DNA of 64,000 nt, taken from positions 43,253,150 through 43,317,149 of the forward strand of contig NC_016134.3 in NCBI RefSeq assembly GCF_000005505.3, written 5' to 3'. The stretch comes from Brachypodium distachyon (lineage: Eukaryota; Streptophyta; Magnoliopsida; Poales; Poaceae). Below are positions 1-12,900 of this stretch, one piece after another (the stretch's first letter is position 1; every line of letters starts with the position of its first letter). The notes beneath the pieces were generated by a model. The model did no database searches. It saw only the letters and a list, made by a program, of their open reading frames with translations, and was not told the origin of the DNA. The position numbers and the translations under genes are program-made.

Positions 1-400
1 ATTAGTCAACTTAGCTTGTGCTGTGCTGTGCTGATGGAGCAATAAGGAGCATACATGTCTTTTTTTCTGGATCATTCCAAATGCTCTTATACTCAGTTCG
101 GTGTGATAATTGATTACCACTGTATACTTGTATTACTGTATTTTTTTTTTGCTTCGAGGTCTATAGTAATAGAAAGAGCAATCAGCCTGCTAACGTCTTA
201 TTAAACTGCTTTTGCATTAGTCAACTTAGCTTGTGCTGTGCTGATAGAGCATCCATGTTCTTATTTTTTTGTTGGATCATTCCACATTTTCTTATATTCA
301 ATCCGATGTGATTATTAAGTACCATTTATACTTGTATTACTGTATATTGTTTTTTTGTTTATGTAATTTTTTATGCGCTGATAGAGCATCCATTTTCTTA
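1..400. repeat. Tandem duplication, period about 215 bp
   Basis: ATTAGTCAACTTAGCTTGTG occurs at 1 and again at 216. It is followed in both copies by the same order of blocks: GCTGATxGAGCA, TTGGATCATTCCA or CTGGATCATTCCA, and a shared tail TACTTGTATTACTGTAT. A third partial unit (GCTGATAGAGCATCCAT) lies near 377. The copies differ by scattered substitutions and small indels, so the duplication is not recent. Confidence 0.8.
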
Positions 401-594
401 TGTAATTAGAATTCTTGAGATTAATGAATCTACACTATGGCTGAGTTTCTCTTGACATTGGTTCTCAACTTTTACTGGTCTGTTCCTTGGTCTAAAAACT
501 TGCTGGTGGAATAATTAATAACATAATTTCACAAATGATTTCTCCTATCAGGTTACTTCTTACTACGGAGTATAGTATTTCAGTTCTGTGTTGT

Positions 595-898
595 AACTTA
601 CTGATCCATAATAAGTGTCTCATATTTGGTACTCCCTCCGTTCCAAAACACAACTCATATAGATTTGTGCACTTGGACCAAGGCGGCTCTCGTTTGTAGT
701 GCCTGACCATTCATATTGGATCAATAGTAAATGGATGTGAGTAGTTATTGGCTGAGTGCGGGTTTCAAGAGAAAAATGAGGTGTATTGTGGAACAAATGA
801 GAAAAATCTATATGAGTTGTGTTTTGGAATGGAGGGAGTACAAAGTTAGCGCAAAGTTGTACTAAATCTGTGTCACTTATTATGGATCGGAGGGAGTA
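595..898. mobile_element. Outer Stowaway-like MITE carrying a nested insertion
   Basis: The right end reads CACTTATTATGGATCGGAGGGAGTA (860-898 region). The left part near 600 reads GATCCATAATAAGTGTC, which is its reverse complement. The two halves are separated by a complete second Stowaway element (632-838). The left terminus appears to have lost the CCCTCC bases: TACTGATCC where TACTCCCTCCGATCC is expected. Confidence 0.7.
632..838. mobile_element. Inner Stowaway MITE, 207 bp
   Basis: The element begins CTCCCTCCGTTCCAAAACAC and ends with the inverted copy GTGTTTTGGAATGGAGGGAG. It is flanked by TA on both sides (630-631 and 839-840), the Tc1/mariner Stowaway target duplication. The terminal inverted repeats extend inward (ACAACTCATATAGATTT against AAATCTATATGAGTTGT). 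There is no coding capacity. Confidence 0.9.
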
Positions 899-947
899 TA
901 TATTTTTTGACCGGATAACTTACTATATTGTTCCCCTCTTGATTCAG

Positions 948-3900
948 AAAATGTGTTCTCAACATTGGTGGGATTGCAGTTCTTGTGGCAGCTTACACCG
1001 ACGTCGCTTGATAACAGTAGCCATCATCTTGCTCATATTCCACTGAAAGAAACACATTTAAGTGACTGTAGTGGTTTTTGTGGTGATATGAATGCACGGT
1101 TTGAGCTTGAAGACAGGGTATGAGCATATTCGCACATGACCTTGTTTGCACATTAACCCTTTAAATATTCAGTTACACAGAAAAACATATGTCCTGAACT
1201 CTCTTACTTTTGGCAGAATCTTGGTTCTGATTTCTTTGTGGTGAAGGGTATTGGGATTGGCCAAGAGAAAGTTAGTGCTCAGTTATTTGAACCACAGTTC
1301 GAGCATGTGAATGATGCTATCACCTTGACTGTTGCTGAAGCTATGTCACTAGAACCCCCTTCACCTGTCCTTGTAACTGTTGGTGTTATGGTAAACTTCA
1401 AACTCAAGATTTTTCGGCAAAAGGTTGCCCAAGGTACTGCCTAACATATAAATTTTTATTATCATTAAATATCTAATTCTATGGATATAGAAAGTAAACC
1501 TTAACCAGTTTCATTTTAATCATAAAGTGAACTGTGGTGTCATGTCGTATATTATGCTACATTTTACGGATAAACGACTTACATATAATGGAATTCTTTA
1601 TGCTACTTTGATTTTGTAGCATATTTCTTAGTCCTATTTTCAGAAAATTTCTGCTCAAACCGTTTTTATTGGATGTCTGCTAATGAAAGCTAACATATCC
1701 TCCTTTTTAACTTTTGCGTTAGTGGTTAATCTACCATCACAATATCATCTTTGGCACGTGAAGAACTCTTCTGTGGCTCAAGTGGATAGTTCCTTGGGTG
1801 TGGTACATGCTTTGAGTCTGGGATTTACTATTGTTGTTGTTGAAGACACAAGGGTTTCTGGCCATCAGCAAGTATCATCTCTACATGTTATTATTCCACG
1901 GACACTCTTTCTTTATTTAGTTCCTGTTGTGGACGATTCTGCTCATTTTCATGGCACAACAAATATCCCATACTCGGAGGTGTGGTATGTTTTTCCTGGT
2001 CAAAAATACATGGTTCTCGCGAAAGCTTTTGCAGAGGGATTTGATACTAGAGAGATATTTATTACAGAGGTACTATTCATCTGACTGACGTGTTTGATTT
2101 CTTACCGTCTTGGTTTGTTACTTACAGTTGGACACACGGATTATACACAGAAGGTGATTAGATCTGAATGAATGTTCTTGCAGAATTCTTACAATGATTA
2201 ATATACAATGGCCTTCCAAACTGCATTTAATAAATAGTCATAAAAGAAGCATCAATGAACATGCACTAGCACCTGTGGCATTTTTAATTAAGAAGAAAAC
2301 TGTGACAACACCTCACGGGCGGCAGGCCTCAAATGCGGCGGGTTGACCGCACACCAGTGTCTCTAGCAAACTGCTAAAAATGTATATACATGCTTCTATT
2401 CTGTGAAGTAAATTAATTATGTGGCATGTGATACATGGAAAATTTAAATAACACCACCTAAGCACTTGCATACACAATTACGCATGAAGTACTCTGTTGC
2501 ACTCAGTATTATGTGTATGCCAATACATGAACATTTAATTTTCATGGGCAAGCCACAATTGCCAGCTTCTAAATGCGCTTGCCATAACAAGTTCACTTTT
2601 ATGGTTCATGTGAGTAATGGCAGTCATGCATATTCTTGTACATGCATAATGCATATTTACATCATCAAATATTTGCATGCAGGTGCCCTGTGCATGATTT
2701 TATCCACCCTTGTACATAAACTTTAAACCGCTTACACTATTCATGTCTTTAAATCCTGTTCATTTTGTCATAATACATGAATACATGAAACTCATGCATG
2801 CTTTTGTACATGTTTCTGCATATAAGCAGCTTCTTTCACTTACTAACAATCATGTCATAATAGAGGAACGTATGGAGAAGGAACATCACTTTCTTATGTT
2901 TAGCAAATGAAACTCAAGAGCTATAGCGACTCTTAGCAATTTGGTTATGGTTCTGTGTATCACACTGAACCTTATTTTGTTTATTTAATCACACTGAACC
3001 TTATTTTGTTTATTTAATACCCTTATTTTTTAATAGGAAAATGAGCTTAAATTGGAGAGCAGCACAGAGGAATTCTGGAACTTATCGCGGGTTCCAGACA
3101 ACTCTGTAGGCTCCTCTGATGTGCAAACTTCTAGATTGCTACGACCCGCTTCTGAGGGAAAAGGATATATAGTTGCCTCGCTAACTTACCTAGCAGAGGC
3201 ATCTGGGTCGCCAAAGGTACATTTCATGCATATGTATGCTATTGCTAACTTTCTTCTCGGGGTGGTGCTTACTTGTATGCAGAGGTCGTCAGAATGGTGT
3301 TGGCAGTTTGTCATGAAGCCATCAAGGTTTCTAATAGCTTGATTTACACGTTCCACTCTAGGTTCTCAAGCTTCTGCAAGAAGTTAATGTATGCAGTAAA
3401 GTGAAGGCAAGCTGGGATGAAGGAACAGAGAACTCTAATATTATTCACCTACCTTGGGTTCCTGGAGTTTATCAGGAAGTCAATCTGAAGGCTGTTGGAG
3501 GTTGATTGTTGTGATATCTTCATATTCTTAACCCACTTTTGGTTGTAAATTGATTTGATCGGTATTTTATTGCATTCAACTGAAGGTTGTGGTAAGACAC
3601 TGGAGGACTACAAGTTATCTTCATCTGATGAAAGTGTTGTTTCTGTGTCTGATTCCCGTACCGTGCATGCCAAAAGGCCTGGTCAAGCTGTCATCAAAGT
3701 AGTTTCTGCCTTTGATTCCCTGAATTTTGATGAGGTATGTAAATATCTAATCTCCTTTTCATATTTCTTCTGATCTCCCATAAAACTAATGATTTGTACT
3801 ATACGCTAAATATGTAAGCTCAACCTTGATGCACAATATGCACCCCAGTTCAGCATGGTTGGAAGATTGATGACATGATCCTACACTTGGTAGAAATTGT

Positions 3901-6900
3901 AGTTATTTTATTTTCCATTATTACTAAGCTACATTGGATCTGTGAGATTTATACCTGCGTACTAAATTAATAACTTTGAACTTCAGTAAGAATAGATTGA
4001 AATAATCACTTATTAATAGGACGGATTTGCTACGTGTGGATGACTGGATGGAACAAAGTTGTTCAATCTAACTTTTCCATCTAGCATGTATTTGCACCAG
4101 CTCACTCACAAAAACATCACTCACATGTGCTATCTGCCTATGCATGCAGTCATGTGGTCCAATCACTCAGTATGCATGCACTCTAGTTGATACGGAGTGC
4201 TTTTATTGTACTTGTAGTTTGATTTCGTTCATTCTATTTTGTTTTAATGAGTGTCTTCTTTTCTTCTCTTTCCCCAGTGAACTTCCGTGCAACTTTAATC
4301 TTCCACCTAGGTTTTTAGTACCTTTTGCCAGCTCATGATGTTTGCTTGACCATGTAGGTCATTGTTGAAGTATCCACTCCTTCAGCACTGGCTATATTGC
4401 CAATCTTTCCTGTGGAGGTGGCTGTTGGAGCACAACTTCATGCTGCTGTGACATTTAAAACATCTACTGGTGATTAACATGATACTGGCTGGCTATTTTG
4501 CACTCGGAGAGCACGTTTTTTTAACCTATGTTCTTTCTTATTGCTATTTTTTATGTTTCTTTGCAGGACACCCATACTCAAGATGTGATTATTTTAGTGC
4601 TTTTATAAGGTGGAGTCTACTATCTGAGAATCAAACTTTTGAAGTTGTTGACACGGCTGAGGCTTCGAGCATTGATGCCTTGAAACGTTATGCTGGTTCT
4701 TGGGCACAATATGGCAATCCTTGTTCTTGGGTATCTCTAAATGCATCCGCTGCTGGTCGAGCCACAGTTGTTGCAGCATTTTCCTTTGAGCCAGAGTCCT
4801 ATTCTGAGACTTTTAATGTGCCTATTTTTCTGAAGGCCACTTCAAAAGTATCTGCATACTATCCTCTTGTGGTACTTCAAGCTGGAAATGGAAACCAGTT
4901 TGGTGGCTACTGGGTTGACTTATCTAGATTACAGAGTGGGATTCAGAATATGGATAACAACTCTCCCAAGGAGCTGTATTTGGTTCCTGGATCAACTATG
5001 GATGTCTTTCTCTTTGGAGGCCCCGAGCAGTGGGACAAAGTGGTTGATTTTGTCGAAACTGTTGATGCTGTTGGCGAACCGAAAAATCATATTATTGCCT
5101 CTACTGTTGTGCAAAAATTAGCTAATGGACTATACCGAGTATCTTGCCAAAGCAAAGGGAACTTTGTAAGTAGTTTGAAACTTCGTATGGATGTTTAAAC
5201 TTCCAAATTAACTATTCCTATCACTAGTTACGTTACTTATGTACACACACATTTGCAATTTGGACCGCATGCTGCTATTGATTGATTCAATTCTAAGGCA
5301 ATGTTTCCTAGCTGAATATGTTCAGTTTACTGTATGTTTTTCTTAGAAACTGCTGTTCTCACGTGGAAACATGATTGGGAAAGATCATCCTGTGCCTGCT
5401 GTAGCCAAATCGGAGTTCACAGTTGTTTGTGATTTACCATCAGCGATAACATTGATTGCAAATGAAAACGGTACCATCATATTCTTTCATTAACAATCCA
5501 GTATAATTCATTAATTTTAGTATGTCGTCTTTTACTGTCTCATTCTATAAGTCTTTCTTACATGTGGTTCTTATCTGTCTTTACACTTTAACAGAAAACC
5601 GACTTGGTATTTTGCAAGTGGCAAGCAAAGCTGACCGTAGCCCCAATAGACTGCAAGCATCTCCTGTTGTAATCTCAAATGGAAGAAGCATACGTTTAGC
5701 TGCTGCTGGTGTACATGGAAATGGAAGATTTTTTGCCAATTCATCTTCTCTTGGCCTGAAATGGGAAATCACCGAATGTGAGGGACTTGCTTATTTAGAT
5801 CAAGATGAAGCTGCTGAAACCTTATATCAGTCATCTTGGGAGAGGTTTCTTGTCCTACAGAATTCAACAGGACTGGTTAGTGGCTCACATGTCAAACTCT
5901 CCAACAGGCAATAGCAGTTGTTTTGATTCTTGATTTGCAATAGCACTTATATTTTGTTGAGGCGGCTCACTTCTGTACATCGCTATATGAGCGATGCCAT
6001 GATTATATGAGCCATGGCTGCATACTAGCACTCTAAATAGTACAGTGGTTTGCAGAATATAAATAATCTATTTTATAATAGAATGTCCTTCTGTGGGTTA
6101 AAACTGGATTTATAATTTAACCCTTTTCAATATTTGAACTTCCAGTGCACTGCCCGTGCTACAGTCATTGGCTTTTCTTCCAGAATTCCTATCCAAATCC
6201 ATGAGGAAGAACACGCGTTTCTTCAAAGCGTGCATGATAATCTCACAGATGCTATTCAGTTGCAGGTAATCATTCTAGATTTCTTTTCAAGCTGTACATT
6301 ATTTTCCTTGATTCTTCTAAGGCCCTGCTTGGAATGTTGTATTTTTTGTGGGAGGGCTGGTATTTAGTTCTACTTTGGAGGGAGTTGAAAATACCAGCCC
6401 CTCCCACAAAAAATACATCAGTCCAACCAGGTCCTAAAGCTTTTATCTTACTCATTTTTTTATTGCCAGATTATTTCTTCCTTACGAGTCATTCCAGAGT
6501 ATGTATTGTTAGTTTCCCATCCTGAGGCACAGGTATGTGATGGCAAGTTGGCAACACTAAATTCTTTGCATGATAGTACAAATTTCTTTTTTCTACTTAT
6601 TCTCAAATGTATTTGTGCTACAGGAAACCCTAGCTGTCAGCGGTGGTACATGCTTTCTAGATGCCTCTACAAATGACACACATGTGGTGCAAATAGTTCA
6701 GCATCCAGGGAAGGCCCTATGTTACCAGTTGATTCTTGGTGCTAGGGGCTTGGGCATTGCTGTTGTGACGGTCCAGGATATTGGCCTTTCTCCTAGAGTA
6801 ACAACTAGTTCTCTGGTAAATTCCTTTGCCACCTTTCTTCCCCGATTTTCTCAATATTTTGTTTTGCTTATATCAACCAAGGGCCTTGTGTATGTGCTTA

Positions 6901-9900
6901 TTGCCTGCCATGCTTATTTTGGTCATAAGGGGCTAAGGGCCAGTAACCTCCCTGAAGCCATGTTACACACCCTGTTATGCCCAATTGCCCATCACACATT
7001 TATTTAGCACTTCTTTTGAGGTGATGAAACTTGTGCTATACACCTGTTGTCATCAATGGGCACATTAACTCTTGTCAAATTATTGCTCACCAATAAAGGT
7101 GTACATCTTCCTTCTTTGTCCATATTTCAAATTGACATTACCTTGCATGTGGACTTATATGCTATTACAGGTTAGAGTTGCAAATGTTGACTGGATTCGG
7201 ATAGTGTCAGAAGAGCACATTAGCATTATGGTACAGTGAAACATTTTCTTTGTTGCAGTTCTGTCTTCTTCAGATCCTTAACCTTTGGGGCTCTTGTACC
7301 ATTGTCACCTTGTTTTCTTTTTAGGAAGGAACCACAAAGGATTTTCAAATTTCAGCTGGAACTGAAGATGGACTAGTCTTTGGAGATTCTCAGGTCCTTG
7401 CTAGTCCCACATTGTACTTATACTTCAAAATCATCACCATTGTTTGTTTAATTGTTAATCCTTGTATTCTTTGGTTGGGATTTCAACATTCATTTCATTT
7501 GGACGCTTTTGATGGTAATACTAATATGTAGTTGCATTTACTCTTCGCCCAGCACTCATTTTTTTAGTTCTTAGTAGTCTTACTAGATATTCCGCGTCGT
7601 CTTTGAACTGACAAGCTTATTTTCAATCCGCTGCACCAGATCCAGTATCATAAATTTCAAGTTTTCTTGATCGTCCAATCCTATCATTACAGTTGTCATA
7701 TTTTTCTTATGAGCTTATTTCCCTTTTGAAACTTTGTAACATGTCAACTGGATGATGCACGCCTCCTTTTGTTTCTTATTCTTGGTTGTTACAGAAATAT
7801 GGTGCTAGCCTCTCGGGGTACCCATTTCTCAGTACTGTAGCACGTGCTCACTTCACAGCTTAATGAACCCAAATCTATAATGATGCTGTGTCTAGGACTT
7901 GGTCAATGTGGCCTGGACACACTCAATTGTGAGTCCATTTCCAGTGTCTAGCGTAAATGTAAATCGATTAGTACAAACTATGCATGCATTAGTTCATCCA
8001 GGAGAGTACAATTCTGCATAGTGCAGGGAATGGGAGTTAGGGACACAATATGTGTCGATCTAGGGGTCGTACCCCCCCCCCCCGTCCCCCGTCCCCCGTC
8101 CCCCATCCAGGGGTGGAAAAATCTGGTCTCTTGATTGTTATCACTGTAACCACTGATCTGTCTTTCCTGTTCGTGGAACTCCTTCTTCTTTGCAGTACAA
8201 ATACATGGGAATAGAGGTACATCTTGGTGATGAGATTCTGGAGCTTATTAATCCTAGCGAGTCGCTTGGTGGACCAAAATTTTCAATCAAAGCTGCCAAA
8301 ACTGGCATGACATCTCTTTATGTAAGTTGACAAATAGATATATTGTTTGTTTCAGATGCTCATTATCATTGGCTGGGAGCCCTCATTTTTTTACAATCTT
8401 CAGGTCAGTACCAAGCAACAATCTGGGCAAAGAATTTCGAGTCAGGTTGTAAATGTGGAAGTGTACAGACCACTGCAAATACAGCCTGGGTACATCTACC
8501 TCACACCGGGTGCCTCTTTTGTGGTAATCATTACCTTGGCCCCCTTTCTACAATTTATGGCACTATATCTAGTTATTTGCATTACCCCAATAATTAAATA
8601 TTCTTCTGGGGGAAATTGCATCACCCCCGATTGGTCTGGAAAACCGAGAAATGAACTTTTCCCTTTGAAAGTCTTGTGTTCCAAACAGGCCCTAAACTGG
8701 TTGCATTAATAGTTGCTCACTATTTAGCTGTAGATATGTAAAACAAATGGGTCCTTAGTGTTCTCTTCCTTCTCTTTAGCTTTCTGTTAAAGGTGGTCCA
8801 AAGGTTGGAGTTTCCATTGAGTACACAAGTCTGAACGGGGAAACTTTGGAAGTCCAAACTGCTACTGGAAAGCTGTCTGCAAAGACTGTAGGAAATTCTG
8901 TAAGTTATACCCGAGACATTTTTTACTGTACTACATGCATGTGTATTTTTTTCTGTCTTTACACCTTACATTTATAATATTTTGTCATTCATATTTAGCA
9001 CCTTACTTTTGAACATTCTATATGCCGCTTGATGCATTAAATTTTCATCAAGTTCCAATTTTGGATAAGTTAAATAAATTTAGTGTACTGAGCTAGTGCA
9101 CCATTAGACTGTACGTGCAGCTGTTTTGGCAAATGGAGGCACCGTTGTCTGTGAAGCTTTTGGAAAAGTTGAAGTGGGTATCCCAGTGGCTATGATATTG
9201 AGTACTCAAAGCGACCGTCTTTGTGTTGGCTGTAGCATGCCAATCTACCCTTCTGTGCCTAAGGTGTGCTTGCTCTTTGTTCGTGGTCACGCAGACGTTT
9301 GTACTTTGTTCTTAAAAAAGAAAGATGTTTGTACTTTTATCTAACATTACATATGCTGCTCAGGGAGATCCATTTTCCTTCTACGAAACTTGTCAAAGTT
9401 ACACTTGGATGATAGCAGACGAGAAGGTCAGAATATCCTTTATTGCCTGTATGAAATCTGTAAGCACCATGCACTAACTAACTATTGTATCTTAGGTGGT
9501 GACATTCCAATCAGCTAGATCTTGGCAAAACGAGCTCGATCAAGCCGTATATTTGGAAGGGAAAAACTATCCATGGTTATCCAATGGAAGTAGCAATGCT
9601 TTTATCAATCATGTGATTGGAAGGTACTACTTGAACAATAGACTGAATTATCAATTGACTGCTTAAGTGGGGTGAACAAATTCAGCGCCCTGACCTTTTT
9701 AAACCTAGAGTTTTTTTCTTTGGTACCGTATGTCCATATTAAAGGGAACCAGTCGTTGTTTTAGAAAAATCGCGGCAATTGTCAAAGTTGCAAAAAATCT
9801 TTTAAAACCTATTGCACAAGTATTTCTATTTATGCTTCATTTTTGTGAAAAAAATATCTTGGTTGGAACAGAAAGTTCTCACATAGTAAATCAGATAGCA

Positions 9901-12900
9901 ACAACTGTACCCCTAATGTGTTTTTTCTTGTGACAGATCTGCAGGGAAAACCAAAATTTCTGTTTCAGTTACTTGTGATTTCTCGCTACATGGCAGTTCT
10001 GGGTCTTTATCTTATAATGCCTCCAAGACAATTCTGGTCATACCAGATCCTCCCCTTGCACGTGGACTTCCTATAACATGGCTATTCCCACCCCTTTATA
10101 CTACTACAGACCTTTTACCAATATCAGTTAATTCATTTGGAGGACCAGATAACCTGGAGAGTACTGTTGGATATTCTCTGCTAAGGAGCAGCGGTAGAAG
10201 AGATTCTGCTTTGCAGAATGCTAACATTATTGATGGAAGTAAAATTAGGACTGGAGAAAGCAATTCAATTGATTGTATTCAGGCAACTGATCAATCAACT
10301 GGCAGAACAGAAATTGCATCATGTCTACGAGTTGCTGAGGTCGGATGCTTAGACTTGCATTAGTTTGTTGGCGCTATAAATCACTTTTTAGTAAATATAC
10401 CTAGCAAGGTATCTATTTTGGAGTTATTCTGTTTTCGTTATTCTTCTGAATCACATCTTCAATATTGCACTCAGTGAATTAAAGGCCTTTTGTGAACAAT
10501 TGGGTCTTATGTAGATGTCACCTCTTATGATTGAGGAACAGGAAACCCTACTTGTCCTGTCATGAGATTAGGGGGCAGTTTCTCAAACTGTGTTGTTCTC
10601 CCTTCTCCCATGGAATCAAATAATTGCAGGAAATCTTTACCAATTATAGTAAACAATTCTGTTCTGGCTCTAAAATAGGGGTTGCTTATTTTTTATTGGT
10701 TTATCTAAAAATGTGAAAACAAAAATGCTTTAAGAAAGCCACTGCAATTCCATAGGAAGCCCAAAGCTAGATCACATCCATGGAGTTCACTTGCTAAAAT
10801 TTGAAACTATCATTGTGTGTTTTATAGGTACTGCTGATACCATGCGATTAACAATCGCCTTTTCTCTATATTTACTCATTGGTATGCATGTTGAATGTTC
10901 TTGATCCTGATGCCATGATCATGATTTTTCAGGTGTCGCAAGTACGAGTAGCTGCTGCAGAATCATCAATCCAGATAGCCTATCTTTCTGTAAATGATAA
11001 AATTCATCTGGATGTAAAATATGCTGATGAATTAGGTAGATCAATAACAATTTACCACCATCGAACATTTAGTGTCTTCTTTGATGTATTAATCTTATTT
11101 TTCATCTCATACCCCTTACCACCAGGTTATATCTTCAGTGAGGCTCTTGGAATTGCACCCGTAACCATTGAGACAAATTATCCTGATGTTGTGTCCATTT
11201 TCGTGTCTAGAGATGGCAATATCACATACAGTGCCCATCAACGTTTTGTGTTACAGGTATGTGTTGCTTGCTGAAACTCGAACCTTAAGTCTTTATTCTA
11301 TTTTTACGGAAGGTTTTAAGGATTTCTTGTAGACACAACACAACACACCCACCTTTGCTGGAAGCTAATAAGGTGAGATTGGTTGGTTGGGAATAACCAC
11401 TCTTCCATCTTACCCTTCAGCATCACAAAAAAGTAGCAAGAAAAAAAATAGGAGTTCAAGGTTCAGCATATATCTCATTAATCTTCTATCCAGACTGCTT
11501 TATGCTTTCTCCTGTTTTGAAGGCGAGAAGTCATGGGACAGCTCTTGTAAGGTTGCATATCAGCCATCCTTCCAGAAAATCGGATTTTATAATGGTAAAG
11601 TTCTTTGTTACTATTATTAATGAGTTCATCCTATGTTTGATACTTTATGGATTGGCGATGTATCAGGTGAAAACTCAAAAAAGTTTCAATCCTAGCCATT
11701 AGATCTCAAATAAATGGATAAGATGAAAGCTGGAACCTCTAATCACTTAAATGTATTTTATTGAAAAACCCACAAGGTGGAACTCATGATTAGAGGTCTA
11801 GGTTTTTTTGTATATAAAATATGTTTAAGTGATTACTGATAAGAGGTTCTGCCTTTCATCTAATCCATTTATTTGAGATTCAATACTCAAGAGCTAGGAT
11901 TGGAAGTTTTCAAGTTTCCACTGAATGGAGGTAGTACGTCCTCTTGTGGTTTTTAGCTATCTAAACTTGAATAAAAGGTGGGTACCATCAAACTGGCAAA
12001 AGATCATGGGAAATAACAAAAACACAGTTTTCATCGGTTTCTTTAGAGGGAATGTATGCCCCCATCTTTTGACTAACAATTTTCACTTTGCTAGGTATCT
12101 GTCGGTGCACAAATGCATCCTAGGGATGTGGTGATCCATTCCGGCCAGCACCTCAACTTCACTATTATCGGGGACCGTATGTTATCTGAAGTCATTTTCT
12201 TACTAGCAGTTGTTTCCATTATTTTTCAGTTATGTATTGGTTGTTTCCTCAAATCCATTGTTTGTGTGTGCTTAACCTTATTTGTGGTCTTTGGTTGGCA
12301 CATGTTACATTTTAGCTGTCACGATGTGCCTTTCTTTTGAAAAACAGTACTAAATCCGTGCCAATTAATATGAAACGGAGGGAGTAGGTGATAGATAGGC
12401 CAGCAGCAGGTAGTTTGCAGTTAAAACATGTTTAATGAAAGCAAATGTCCTCTCCAGACAAAAGAGAGCAAACAGTATGTAGCTTAATATTCTTCATGAA
12501 GCAGTTAGCTGGTGATGATGATTACTATGGCCTTTTGCTGTAGGCATGGATGTGCGTGGATCTGGTCAGTGGTTAAGTAGCAATGAAAAAGTAATGCATG
12601 TTAATGAAATGACTGGTGAAGCACAGGCATGTGGTGAAGGTATAGCAGAAGGTATGGGACCAAAAATCTATATTCTATGAGTAGAATGCATTATTGATCT
12701 TTGACACAATTCTCTCCTATACGCACCTCAGTGAGTTCTCTCTTTCTATACAGTGATCTTTAAAGGCCCAAATCTGAAGCTCCAAACAACTGTCACTGTG
12801 CTCAAGGTGAACCAGATAGTTGTTGATGCTCCTCTCGATATACTGACTAATAATGCTCCCCCACCTGATGGTTACAAGTTCGCTGTAAGATTAAGGTATG

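Larger units (their letters stand above)
1..947. other. Intronic DNA upstream of the first visible GP210 exon
   Basis: No coding exon was recognised before the acceptor at 946-947. The stretch holds a tandem duplication of about 215 bp (1-400) and a nested pair of Stowaway MITEs (about 595-898). Because GP210 coding sequence begins in mid-protein at 948, this is probably intron. The N-terminal exons should lie to the left of the window. Confidence 0.6.

Noticed and set aside
8560..8697. Possible Tourist MITE ending CCAAACAGGCCCTAA
   Set aside because: Only one end is visible. No matching inverted end or TAA partner was found to the left.
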